Assembly (NCBI GenBank): GCA_029881795.1
Contig: JAOULX010000006.1
Coordinates: 108,494-172,493, forward strand
Direction: 5' to 3'
Source of the DNA: Gammaproteobacteria bacterium
Lineage (GTDB): Bacteria; Pseudomonadota; Gammaproteobacteria; SZUA-229
DNA length: 64,000 nt
Shown piece after piece: positions 36,885-47,000 of the stretch (the stretch's first letter is position 1; each line of letters opens with the position of its first letter). Under the pieces are notes generated by a model. That model searched no databases, was not told the DNA's origin, and saw only the letters and a list, made by a program, of their open reading frames with translations. Made by a program: the position numbers and the translations under genes.

Positions 36885-36989
36885 GATTTAGTCGATATTC
36901 AGACCGGTGAATAACTGTTTCTGTATTATAGTTCAGGAACTGGCTCGGGTATAGAACAGATTGCTATCAGGCTGGGCGATAAGCGGTAT

Positions 36990-37316
36990 TCAAGCAAATG
37001 ACAATGCAGGGGTATAGGCCATATGATTGAGGCTAGTTACGTAATCGACTTCTTTTAGTGATTTTTTTATATCTTTAACCGAATTAAATAAAACAATTCC
37101 ATCTCTAAAATCCTGCCAGATGGTATCGGTTAACTTTTCTTCACTGAGCAAATAACAGAGTTTACTGGCATTTCTGCTGTCGAGATAATACTGCGCTAGT
37201 TCTTTACTTTTAAAGGCGATATGAGGAGTCATTTCTAAAATATGCGCGCGAGCCAATCCATCGGCGAGTTTAGCGCCTTGTAGATCCGGTGCATGGCAAG
37301 CAATAAAGTACAGCAT
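36990..37316 (-). CDS. hypothetical protein
   Basis: A 108-residue soluble protein I do not recognise. No signal peptide or membrane segment. It begins MLYFIACHAPDLQGAKLADG and contains FRDGIVLFNSVKDIKKSLKEVDYVTSL. The composition is normal for a real gene, and no competing frame is better. It lies between the metal operon and the divergent moxR gene. An AAGG at about 15 nt before the start is a poor ribosome binding site. Confidence 0.55.
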   Translation of the reverse strand: MLYFIACHAPDLQGAKLADGLARAHILEMTPHIAFKSKELAQYYLDSRNASKLCYLLSEEKLTDTIWQDFRDGIVLFNSVKDIKKSLKEVDYVTSLNHMAYTPALSFA

Positions 37317-37497
37317 AAATCAGTTAAACCTTAGTGTCTGGAAGAGCTCATTGTATGGAACTTAGCTTAAGAAAGTCTTATATGTCAGTGTTTTTTGTAA
37401 TTATTTTGTTAAAATAAGCAAAAAAATCATCATATTTAGTGATAATCTGTAGCGATTATATAATAAAGGTTTCAAGCCCATCAACATCCAAGACTCT

Positions 37498-38475
37498 ATG
37501 CAAAACACCCAGCCTGAATTCATGAAGCTGAGAAATCACCTTGAAACCGTGATTATTGGTCAGGATGCTCTGGTTGATCGTTTATTAATATCCTTATTAA
37601 CTGGCGGTCATCTGCTACTGGAAGGCCCTCCCGGTCTGGCAAAAACCACCGCCGTAAAAGCCATTGCCAGCGGTGTACACGCCAGTTTTCAGCGAATTCA
37701 GTTTACCCCGGATTTAATGCCCTCAGATTTAACCGGCGCTGACATCTACAATCCACAAAGCCATCAGTTTGATTTTATTGAGGGCCCGGTATTTAATCAG
37801 ATTATTCTGGCCGATGAAATTAACCGGGCACCACCTAAAATACAGTCGGCGTTATTAGAAGCGATGCAGGAGCATCAGGTCACGGTAAACGGTGTCACCC
37901 GTAATTTACCGGACCTGTTTTTAGTGATGGCGACACAAAACCCGCTGGAACAAAGCGGCACCTACCCGCTTCCTGAAGCACAATTAGACCGATTTTTACT
38001 GCATGTAAAGCTCGATTACCCAAGCCCTGAAAATGAATTACTGATCTTACAAAAAGACCGTCAAAATAATCAAAAAGCATCGCAAGCGAGATCGAACAGC
38101 ACCGAATTGAGTCCGATATCGCCGCAAGATGTATTACAGGCCCGCTCTTTTGTTGCCAGTACCTTTATCGATGAAAAGCTTGAAAAATATATTGTTGATA
38201 TTGTCACCAGTACTCGTCAGATCGAAACCCTTAACCCGGCACTTGCCGGTTATATAGAATACGGCGCCTCACCTCGGGCATCTCTGGCCTTATACAAAGC
38301 GGCCAGTGCGATGGCATACATCAATGGCCGAGATTATGTCATTCCCGAAGACATCCACGAAGTGGTGGCCGATACATTAAGACATCGCATCATACTGAAC
38401 TTTAATGCGCTGTCCGAAGGCATTTCTAAAGATGACCTGATAGCAGACATCATTAATCAGATTGTCGTCCCCTGA
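37498..38475 (+). CDS. MoxR-family AAA+ ATPase
   Basis: A 325-residue MoxR-type AAA+ ATPase. Walker A is GPPGLAKTTA (about residue 41), Walker B IILADEINRAPPKIQSALLEAMQEH, sensor 1 VMATQNPLEQSGTYPLPEAQLDRF, and the C-terminal lid has EYGASPRASLALYKAA. MoxR proteins act as chaperones that load cofactors or assemble complexes with von Willebrand-type partners. It opens a seven-gene operon with DUF58, a small membrane protein, two VWA proteins, a TPR protein and a BatD-like protein, the usual MoxR/Bat layout. Confidence 0.95.
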   Translation: MQNTQPEFMKLRNHLETVIIGQDALVDRLLISLLTGGHLLLEGPPGLAKTTAVKAIASGVHASFQRIQFTPDLMPSDLTGADIYNPQSHQFDFIEGPVFNQIILADEINRAPPKIQSALLEAMQEHQVTVNGVTRNLPDLFLVMATQNPLEQSGTYPLPEAQLDRFLLHVKLDYPSPENELLILQKDRQNNQKASQARSNSTELSPISPQDVLQARSFVASTFIDEKLEKYIVDIVTSTRQIETLNPALAGYIEYGASPRASLALYKAASAMAYINGRDYVIPEDIHEVVADTLRHRIILNFNALSEGISKDDLIADIINQIVVP

Positions 38476-38511
38476 ATCTGAACACCGAGTTTCGGCCTCT
38501 ACAGTCTGATT

Positions 38512-39459
38512 ATGAATCAATATTTACATTCAATTATCGATAAACTGTTTCATCATTCATCGGACTATCCGCTGATAATCACCGCAGATGAATTAAATCA
38601 ATTTTTCAAACAAGCCTGGTCGCAATCAGCTGATCAGCAGCAGACAGTTTCCGCTGAGAAAAGTTTAGTCGGAGAAAAATCATCTTTATATAATGGTCGC
38701 GGCATGGATTACAGCGAAAGCCGCGCTTATGTCAGTGGTGACGATATCCGCCATATAAACTGGAAACAATCTGCAAGAAACGCTGAACTGATCAGCAATC
38801 AGTATTACCAGGAAAACGAAAACACAGATTATATTGTGCTTGATCTGCGGGCATCTATGATGTTTGGCACACGTACTCAAAACAAAGCGGCGACCGCTAT
38901 TAAAGCGGCAGTTGTTGCTGCAATGTATTCGCTTAAACAACATAAATCAGTCTGTATTATCAAATTACAAAACAGCCTGATACAGAGTCCATTAATCAGT
39001 AGTTATCAGCAGCTGCTGGAATACTTCAATGCAGTCGCGGCAAAAAAACAAACACGTCAAACTACACTGCAACCGAATTTTTCCTCAGCCCTGAGATTTA
39101 TACAGGCACTAAAACCGGCCTACAGTTTAATTGCCGTAATTTCTGACTGTAACGATGTTACAGATAATGAGCGTTCGCTAATAACGACGATCTCAAGTGT
39201 CAATCAGTTACGTTTGTATAAGATCAGTGATCCTGTGGAGGTAAAATTACCCGATATATGCCCGATACATTATCAGTCAGTTAGCTCTTCCCAGTCTGTG
39301 ACTATCAGCAACAAAAAAGAACTTCGTTATTACCAGGATCAGATCAATCAGTTTAATAAAAGCATCAGCACATTACTGGAAAGTCTTGATACGCCTGTCA
39401 GTTATCTGAGCAATCAGTTAACTGATCAGGAGCTGATAAAACAAACGAGGCCGGCATGA
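38512..39459 (+). CDS. DUF58 domain protein of MoxR/Bat operon
   Basis: A 315-residue protein with the DUF58 hallmark in YSESRAYVSGDDIRHINWKQSARNAELISN (about residues 63-92), normally [FY]xxRxYxxGDDxRxIDWxxxAR, followed by a VWA-like fold (YIVLDLRASMMFG and LIAVISDCNDV). No metal-site DxSxS is complete (DLRASM). It lacks the N-terminal TM segments some DUF58 proteins have. It overlaps the next gene by 4 nt (ATGA), so translation is coupled. Confidence 0.9.
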   Translation: MNQYLHSIIDKLFHHSSDYPLIITADELNQFFKQAWSQSADQQQTVSAEKSLVGEKSSLYNGRGMDYSESRAYVSGDDIRHINWKQSARNAELISNQYYQENENTDYIVLDLRASMMFGTRTQNKAATAIKAAVVAAMYSLKQHKSVCIIKLQNSLIQSPLISSYQQLLEYFNAVAAKKQTRQTTLQPNFSSALRFIQALKPAYSLIAVISDCNDVTDNERSLITTISSVNQLRLYKISDPVEVKLPDICPIHYQSVSSSQSVTISNKKELRYYQDQINQFNKSISTLLESLDTPVSYLSNQLTDQELIKQTRPA

Positions 39460-39833
39460 AAACAGATGCTATCCCCACGCTGCTGACGCCCACTTTTTTA
39501 ACGGCTCAGGCTGGTAACTGGTTGCTAATTAGTGCGCTGTTAATAATTTTTGTGGTTGTTTCTTTATTCCTGATGCAAGGCCGAATAAAAACCGCAGTTG
39601 CGCTGCTACAAATAGCCAGCAGTATTAAAAAAAATAACATCAGCCTACGTCAGGCCGCGTATTCAATCACAAATAAAACCAGAAAAAGATGTGAATTAAC
39701 GGCAGTTGCCGGCGCTGACGATATCAGGCTAATCACTTCATTAAAGTATATGAAAGACTACCAAGTCGAGCCCCGACAACTGACACAATGTATCACGCGA
39801 CTGACAGTTCGTGTGTTATTTGGTAAGTATTAA
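39456..39833 (+). CDS. small single-span membrane protein of Bat operon (DUF4381-like position)
   Basis: A 125-residue protein with one TM segment (about 21-40: GNWLLISALLIIFVVVSLFL) and a basic cytosolic tail. The gene order matches that of DUF4381 proteins in other MoxR operons, but the sequence similarity I can see is weak. It overlaps both neighbours: ATG in the upstream stop (4 nt), and its stop shares a base with the next start. Function unknown; possibly a scaffold for the VWA proteins. Confidence 0.7.
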   Translation: MKTDAIPTLLTPTFLTAQAGNWLLISALLIIFVVVSLFLMQGRIKTAVALLQIASSIKKNNISLRQAAYSITNKTRKRCELTAVAGADDIRLITSLKYMKDYQVEPRQLTQCITRLTVRVLFGKY

Positions 39834-40822
39834 TGCCAGTACAGTTTGAACAGCCACTCTGGTTTATTTTGATTCCCCTGGCACTGCTGCTCTATTTCAT
39901 TGTCAGTCGATTCACCAGGCTTAAGGTTGATCAGAAAAATCCGGATATGATTTCACTTTATTTACCCCTGATTAACGATAAGTTGTCGGAAAAAAAGCAG
40001 CCATTAGGAAAACCAGCTAACTGGATAAACTGGCTAATATTAGTGCTGATGCTGACGGCACTCAGCCAGCCGGTGATTAAAGAAAAAAGATCGAGTTCAC
40101 CCGATACTTTAAGGGATATTATTTTTGTTATCGACACCTCGGTCGGCATGTCTATCCGCGATTATAAACTAAAATCAGACACAGTTGACCGGCTGACTCT
40201 GTTAAAAGCGGTACTGACACGTTTCATCGACACACTGCAAGGTAATCGAATAGGACTGATGGTATATGCAGACGAGGCATACACTTTGATACCGCTAACC
40301 AAAGACAAAAACCTGCTTTACCACGGCATAACGAAAATACAGATGGCAACTGCCGGCAGGCAAAACAATCTGAGTAATGCACTTAACAGCGTGATTAAAC
40401 AGTTTGATTTTGCAGAACATAAGCCTTCAATCGTGGTATTGTCACAGGGTGCAAATATTGAAGGTGATATCAGCCCTTATGATGTCGCCGAAAGTTTCAG
40501 GCAAAAAAACATAAAACTCCATTTTGTTGGTCTGGGGTCCGGCCAACAAAATAATGATCATACTATCAGACTGATATTTGACCCGATTAATATCAAACTG
40601 CTAAAGACTATGTCATCCATTACCGGGGGTGAATTTTTCTGGGCCGGCGAGTCACAAAACCTAAACACTATACTGGCAGCAATCGCGGATGCTGAAACTA
40701 TCAATGTCAATAAAGCAGACCATTATCTGATACAGAATTACTATATCTATCTGCTTTATCCGGTTCTGCTAATCTGTATTTTTCTCAGCCTGTTAAATAT
40801 TTTTCAAAGCCGTATCCGATGA
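39833..40822 (+). CDS. VWA domain membrane protein (BatA-like)
   Basis: A 329-residue protein with N-terminal TM segments (about 8-24 and 60-77), a VWA domain, and a C-terminal TM (about 300-322). The metal-site motif is DTSVGMS where DxSxS is usual, so the second serine is Gly; IVVLSQGANI occupies the position of the acidic motif (usually LxTDG). The metal site may therefore be degenerate, unlike in the next gene. It is in the Bat operon, between the small membrane protein and the second VWA gene, with a 4-nt overlap. Confidence 0.88.
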   Translation: MPVQFEQPLWFILIPLALLLYFIVSRFTRLKVDQKNPDMISLYLPLINDKLSEKKQPLGKPANWINWLILVLMLTALSQPVIKEKRSSSPDTLRDIIFVIDTSVGMSIRDYKLKSDTVDRLTLLKAVLTRFIDTLQGNRIGLMVYADEAYTLIPLTKDKNLLYHGITKIQMATAGRQNNLSNALNSVIKQFDFAEHKPSIVVLSQGANIEGDISPYDVAESFRQKNIKLHFVGLGSGQQNNDHTIRLIFDPINIKLLKTMSSITGGEFFWAGESQNLNTILAAIADAETINVNKADHYLIQNYYIYLLYPVLLICIFLSLLNIFQSRIR

Positions 40823-41838
40823 GTGTTAACGAGCTCTTTAATGTAGTTTCACTCCATCAACCCTTGTGGCTGCTAATCGGCCTGCTACCTGCCCTCTTTT
40901 TTATCTTGAAGCACATATTGTCCGCCAGTTTATTACCTGAAGCGGTATTTCAAAAGAAAATGCGAGGCTGGTATTTAAATAAATATCCGTCGCTGCTTGC
41001 AAACAGGCGACGTTTCTTACTGGCGGATGTGATTTTCTGGGTGAGTCTGGCGATGGCTCTGGCCGGGCCTGAATATGCCGAAGTGAATACCGACACAGAA
41101 AATAAACACGGCGATATCTACCTGCTGTTGCTTGATCTTTCGGCATCGATGAACAGCAGAGACGAGCAGCCCACGCGTTTACTCAGAGCCAAAGCTGAAA
41201 GTATTTTATTAGCACAGCGTCTGGCTCCTTCTGACCGGCTTGGTGTAGTGTTATTTGCAGGCTCTGCACATTTGCTGTTTCCGCCCAGCCGGGATAAACA
41301 GGCTGCAGAATTTATGCTTAAAAACATTCAACCCGATATGCTGCCTCTGGCCGGCAGTAGCATACTGCCGGCATTAACTTACTCGCAGTCTCTGCTCGAT
41401 CAATATGATGATGCAGTCTCGAAATATTTCATATTAATATCGGACGGTGATATTGATAATGACAATGCCGTGTTAAAAGACATCGCTCAGGCCAAGCTTA
41501 ATCTGGCAATCAACACCCTGGCTGTAGGCAAAACCCGTAATGCTGCTGTGCCTTCGCATTCAAATAATGAAGCCTGGCTGCGCAATAACGATGGCCGCAT
41601 CGTTACATCAAATCGTAATGATCATTTTCTTCGCGAACTTGCCACAAATAGCGGTGGCAGTTTTCAGCAGATTAGCAATAAACCGGCAGATTCAGAATTT
41701 ATCAGCTCAAACAAACAAGTGGCAAACAGCTATCAAGAAAGCAGCCGGGGCAATAACAACTGGATTCAGCTTTATCACGGCTTTCTTTGTCTGGCTATGA
41801 TTGTATTTTTTTATCGCCACATTCTGGCTGGCCGTTAA
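40819..41838 (+). CDS. VWA domain membrane protein (BatA/BatB-like)
   Basis: A 339-residue protein with N-terminal TM segments (about 14-30 and 65-82), a VWA domain with complete metal site DLSASM (DxSxS) near residue 107, and ILISDGDIDND as the downstream acidic motif, then a C-terminal TM (about 317-335). It looks like an active metal-dependent adhesion-type domain facing the periplasm. The start overlaps the previous stop (ATGA), and the next gene follows 2 nt after the stop. Confidence 0.92.
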   Translation: MSVNELFNVVSLHQPLWLLIGLLPALFFILKHILSASLLPEAVFQKKMRGWYLNKYPSLLANRRRFLLADVIFWVSLAMALAGPEYAEVNTDTENKHGDIYLLLLDLSASMNSRDEQPTRLLRAKAESILLAQRLAPSDRLGVVLFAGSAHLLFPPSRDKQAAEFMLKNIQPDMLPLAGSSILPALTYSQSLLDQYDDAVSKYFILISDGDIDNDNAVLKDIAQAKLNLAINTLAVGKTRNAAVPSHSNNEAWLRNNDGRIVTSNRNDHFLRELATNSGGSFQQISNKPADSEFISSNKQVANSYQESSRGNNNWIQLYHGFLCLAMIVFFYRHILAGR

Positions 41839-41840
41839 CC

Positions 41841-42692
41841 ATGACAAGTAGAAAATATATCCTTTCATTTCTGACTACTCTGATGCTGTTAGCTGCCGCA
41901 ACTCCATTGTCTGCAGACAATTCATTGCTAGAACAATACCGCTCTGCTCTGATTCATTTTAAAGCCGGCAAATTCACTGAAGCTGAATCGCTATTTTCCC
42001 AGAGTGCAGGCTATCAAGCCCGCATCGGCCAGGCCGTTTCAGCTTACCGCTTACGCCAGCACAGTAAGGCGATGTCTTTATTTATGCAATCGGTGTTACT
42101 GGCTGATAACGATGATCAGCGTTATCAGGCCTTATACAATGCCGCAACCTGTGGCTTTGTGTCGGGTGATTATGCGTCCGCCCATCATTTATTCAGCGAT
42201 GCAATCAAATACAGGCCGGCTGACAAGGCGGCCATTCAATTTATTGAATTATCTGCTTATCTTGACCGTCTGGTGCTTGCAGATATCGCGCGTAACAATG
42301 CGGCGACGAAAAAAAAGAAATCGTCTGAAGGTAAAAAAACCGTCTCTGCTATTGATTTTGTGTTTGATGATGATATCAATCTGCGGCTTGAAGATAACAC
42401 CAGCACAGAATCTGATAATAACAATTCAGCCTCAGAGCTGGTCACTGATCAGCAGTTACTTAAACGACTGATCGAACTGGGTATAGAAGCGGCTGAACTG
42501 AATCGGTCAGCTGACAAATTGCTGTCTTATACCGATCAGGCTATTGCAGATCAATTTTCTTCACTGGCTGCTTTCTCATACACTTCGGCAGTATCAATCC
42601 CCGCTTTATGGAAACGTATTTTTGAATTAGAACAGGGCTTTCCGGCAAGTCTTGAAACGATAGAAACACTGCCTGGAGTCCGACCATGGTAG
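41841..42692 (+). CDS. exported TPR protein of Bat operon (BatC-like)
   Basis: A 283-residue protein starting MTSRKYILSFLTTLMLL, with a signal peptide ending near PLSA-DNS. About three tetratricopeptide-like helical repeats follow (ALIHFKAGKFTEAESLFSQ, SAYRLRQHSKAMSLFMQSV, ALYNAATCGFVSGDYASAHHLFSDAI). The charged middle section (KKKKSSEGKKT, then acidic) is probably disordered. The frame is open back to 41787, but ATG 41841, 2 nt after the previous stop, gives the correct signal peptide. The 3' end overlaps the BatD-like gene by 7 nt. Confidence 0.85.
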   Translation: MTSRKYILSFLTTLMLLAAATPLSADNSLLEQYRSALIHFKAGKFTEAESLFSQSAGYQARIGQAVSAYRLRQHSKAMSLFMQSVLLADNDDQRYQALYNAATCGFVSGDYASAHHLFSDAIKYRPADKAAIQFIELSAYLDRLVLADIARNNAATKKKKSSEGKKTVSAIDFVFDDDINLRLEDNTSTESDNNNSASELVTDQQLLKRLIELGIEAAELNRSADKLLSYTDQAIADQFSSLAAFSYTSAVSIPALWKRIFELEQGFPASLETIETLPGVRPW

Positions 42693-43900
42693 CACGCTTG
42701 TTGGTTATCGCCCTGCTGTGGTTTAATCACACTGCTGTTCAGGCACAAGCTGCTGACAATAATACGATGTCAGTTACTTTCTATCAGTCGCAAATTGAGG
42801 TGTCACAATCCGAAATTAATTTATGGCAGCGAGAAATGCTGACACTCAGAGTTGATTGTGTCAGCACTGAGGAGTTTTCGTATTTAAAAACACAAACGCA
42901 TCACAATTATGACAGCATCAGCGAAAGCAGAATTTTAAACACAACAATAAACAAGGAAGGTTATTTTGTTAAAACGTTGCTGTTATATATATGGCCATTG
43001 AAATCAGGCGAGCAACAACTGACTCTGCCGCCGGTACAGTTAATGCTATCAAACCGGGTTATTAAAACACTGGCTGTAACAAAACTGGCGCTAAATGTGC
43101 GGCCCTTGCCAGCGTATTTGCCGCCGGGTTTTCCGGTCGGAAAAATTTCTATCGACGATACTTATCAGTCCGTTTCAATACTGCCGTTTTTGCTGAAGCC
43201 CGGAGAACTATTTAATTACCAACTTGAGATACACAGCAAAGGACTGCATGCGTCGCTATTGCCACACTACCCGGATTATCTGAGCAGTCCTGATTTCCAG
43301 CGGCTACCCGTTTCACAGACCATAGAAAAACAATCAGATGATGTGTTTTATGCCTTGGATAAAATCTATCAAATGCCGGCCCTTATATCATCGAGTGGCG
43401 CCTGGCAGCTCGATGCCTTCAAAATTCTGTATTTTGATCCATTAACAGGCAAGATCATAAGCCGGCAATTTAAGTCCGCTTTTATGCTTACATTGCATCC
43501 CCTGTTACAATTTCTTGCCGCCATCATTGTGCTCATTGTCAGCACAAAACTGCTGCTGCAAATAAAACGCCTGATTAAACGCTTTTATTATCGCCGCCGT
43601 TTATGGCGGCAGATTTATCACAGTAATAACGCCTCTGAACTGGCCACAGCTGTCAGCCAGTTAGCCTTTAAATCAGCGTTATTCAGCAGCGAGCCGGAGC
43701 TGCTTAGACACCGTAATCTGAGCCAGTGGGCCCACAGCTGGAATGATCCGTCGTTACTGTTAATGGCAGGATTAATCAATAAACATCGTTATTCAAATAC
43801 AGATAATAGCGACTTTACAGAGCTTAAGATGCAGCTCATTAAAGCCCTGAAAAGTGCTGACAAATGGCCCTTTTTTAGCTTTATCACAGTACCATCATAA
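42686..43900 (+). CDS. BatD-like membrane protein
   Basis: A 404-residue protein with signal peptide (to about QAQA), an N-terminal beta-rich region (MSVTFYQSQIEVSQSEINLWQREMLTLRV; SGEQQLTLPPVQLML) resembling the oxygen-tolerance BatD family, one TM near residues 272-290 (LLQFLAAIIVLIVSTKLLL) and a cytosolic helical tail. It ends the MoxR/Bat operon. The rest of the family suggests a membrane-linked partner for MoxR and VWA proteins; the physiological role here is not known. Confidence 0.82.
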   Translation: MVARLLVIALLWFNHTAVQAQAADNNTMSVTFYQSQIEVSQSEINLWQREMLTLRVDCVSTEEFSYLKTQTHHNYDSISESRILNTTINKEGYFVKTLLLYIWPLKSGEQQLTLPPVQLMLSNRVIKTLAVTKLALNVRPLPAYLPPGFPVGKISIDDTYQSVSILPFLLKPGELFNYQLEIHSKGLHASLLPHYPDYLSSPDFQRLPVSQTIEKQSDDVFYALDKIYQMPALISSSGAWQLDAFKILYFDPLTGKIISRQFKSAFMLTLHPLLQFLAAIIVLIVSTKLLLQIKRLIKRFYYRRRLWRQIYHSNNASELATAVSQLAFKSALFSSEPELLRHRNLSQWAHSWNDPSLLLMAGLINKHRYSNTDNSDFTELKMQLIKALKSADKWPFFSFITVPS

Positions 43901-44044
43901 GGCTGCAGGCTGTGCTGTTGCGCTACACTGATTAGTCGAGCGCAAGAAGTTCAGCTGATGTATAATTGCCACCAGCCCAATGATGATATGAACCCGGTTA
44001 TAACGATTATACGCCTCCTGATAACGACTCCCCGCTTTATATAA

Positions 44045-47000
44045 ATGACTCAAAATAGAAACAGCTTATTACAGATTTCAATACCGCAAAACAATAAACC
44101 GAGCGGATTGGCACGGCTCTATGGCAGTGCTACCAGTCTTTCTGTGGCCGAGATCAGCGCACAACACAGTGGCCCGGTGGTGGTTATTACCAATGATATA
44201 CACAGCAGTTATGTACTGGCTGATGAAGTCAGTTTTTACATCGACAATAACAAACAGCGGCTGTTGTATTTCCCGGACTGGGAAACTCTGCCTTACGATG
44301 TCTTTTCACCGCATCAGGACATAATTTCTGACCGACTACGTACGCTGTATCATCTTGATGAACTAAAACAACAACAGATTCTTATTTTACCGGTCTCCAC
44401 GCTGCTGCAGCGTCTGACGCCAAAGTCGTATATTGATCAGAATGTTCTGATCATAAAGCAACAGCAAACACTCGAAAGCACATCATTCAGATCGCAGCTG
44501 GAGAATGCTGGCTACCATTGTGTCTCACAGGTGATGGAGCATGGCGAATTCGCGGTCAGAGGATCCATTATTGATCTGTTTCCTGCCGGCAGCAAACAAC
44601 CGTTCAGAATTGATCTGTTTGATGACGAAATCGATTCAATTCGTTACTTTGACATTGAATCACAGCGTTCAAGTGACACCGTTGAACAGATTGAGATTTT
44701 GCCTGCCAGAGAATTCCCTCTGGATGAGGATGCCATCAAACTGTTCCGTACCCAGTACCGTGAAACATTTGAAGGAGACCCAGCAGGCAGTAGCATCTAT
44801 ACCGATATCAGCCAGGGTATTTCTCCAGCAGGTATTGAATACTATCTTTCGCTTTTCTATGAAAAGCTGGTGACTATTTTTGATTACCTGCCAAAGAATT
44901 CACTATTTTTGTACCCTGAAAACCTGCCTCAGGAAGTTGACGCTTTCTGGCAGACACTGAATCAGCGCTATGAACAGCGTCGGCACGATCTGAGCCGGCC
45001 GGTACTTTCTCCTGATAATATTTATATCAGCTACGATGATCTGATCAGCCGTATCAGTAATTACCAGAGAATCAATCTTAACCAGTTTGAATCAGCTGAC
45101 GCTGGCGCCGCAATCACCAATCTTGCGGTCAATGCACCCGCTCAGTTGCAGCTACAGGCACAAACCGATTCTCCATATAAAACATTCATCAATTTTCTGC
45201 AAACAAACCCTGGCAAAACACTGCTGGTAGCCGAATCCACCGGGCGCAGAGAAACCCTGCTTGAGCTGCTGCGAAGTCATCAGATTACACCACATAAGGT
45301 TAAAAACTGGTCAGAATTTCTTGCCAGTGAAAAAGACCGGCTGTGTATTACAGTTGGCCCGCTGACTCAGGGTCTGGCATTGTCAGACCATCAGGTAACC
45401 ATCATTACCGAGCCGCAGATCTTTGGTGAACGAGTTCAGCAGAAACGTCTGAGACGTCGGCAAAAACGCGATGCTGATGCGGTTATCAATAACCTGACGG
45501 AATTGAATATCGGCTCACCAGTAGTCCATATTGATCACGGTGTCGGCCGCTTTCTCGGTTTGCTGACATTAACAGTAGAAGGCATCGAGCATGAATTTCT
45601 CAGCATTGAATATGCCTCAAATGACAAACTCTATGTGCCGGTATCATCACTGCAGCTGATCAGTCGTTACACCGGTGCCGATGCGGACACAGCACCACTG
45701 CACCGGCTGGGCTCTGAAAGCTGGCAAAAAGCCAAACAAAAAGCGGCAGAACAGGTCAATGATATCGCCATTGAAATACTTGATATTCATGCCCGGCGTG
45801 CGGCCAAAAAAGGCCTGAGTTTTGAAATTCAGAGCGATGAATACAACCTGTTTGCCGGCTCTTTTGCTTTTGAAGAAACCCCTGATCAGCAACAGGCGAT
45901 TAATGATGTAATGGCCGACATGAGCTCACCCAAGCCAATGGACCGGGTCATCTGTGGCGATGTAGGTTTTGGTAAAACCGAGGTCGCCATGCGCGCTGCC
46001 TTCATTGCGGCCAACAGCGGTAAACAGGTGGTTATGCTTGTTCCCACCACGCTGCTTGCACAACAACATTTTCAGAACTTTAAAGACCGTTTTTCAGACT
46101 GGCCATTTGTGATCGAATCGCTATCGCGCTTTCGTACAAAAAAACAGCAGGACGAAGTGATTGAAGGTTTGAATACGGGACGAGTTGATATTTTAATCGG
46201 CACACATAAAGTGCTATCCGATAATGTGAATTTTAAACAGCTGGGTCTGGCAATCATCGATGAAGAACATCGCTTTGGTGTGCGCCATAAAGAAAAGCTG
46301 AAATCATTACGTGCTGAAATTGACATTCTGACCTTAACGGCGACGCCAATACCAAGAACACTGAATATGTCACTCTCAGGCTTGCGGGATCTGTCGATCA
46401 TCGCAACTGCTCCAACACAGCGTCACGCTATAAAAACATTTGTGACCGAATGGAATGATGTGCTTCTTAAAGAAGCAATCCAGCGTGAAATTAAACGCGG
46501 TGGTCAGGTCTATATTTTGCATAACGATGTCAAGACTATTGAAAAATTCACGCATGATATTTCAGAGCTGATTGCCGAAGCCAGAGTCGATTTTGCACAC
46601 GGTCAGATGCGTGAAAAAGAGCTGGAACAAGTGATGCTGGATTTCTATCATCATCGTTTTAATATTCTGGTGGCCACCACGATTATTGAAAGTGGAATCG
46701 ATATACCTTCGGCCAATACCATCATTATCAACCGCGCTGATAAACTGGGTCTGGCCCAGTTACACCAGCTACGTGGCCGGGTTGGTCGCTCACATCATCG
46801 GGCTTATGCTTATCTGGTTACACCGGATATGAAATCCATCAGTAAGGATGCAGTGAAACGCCTGAACGCGATAGAATCAATGGAAGACCTGGGTATCGGC
46901 TTTACTCTGGCAACCCACGATCTGGAGATTCGCGGTGCTGGTGAATTATTAGGAGACGGACAAAGCGGTCAGATTCATGAAATAGGTTTCACCCTGTATA

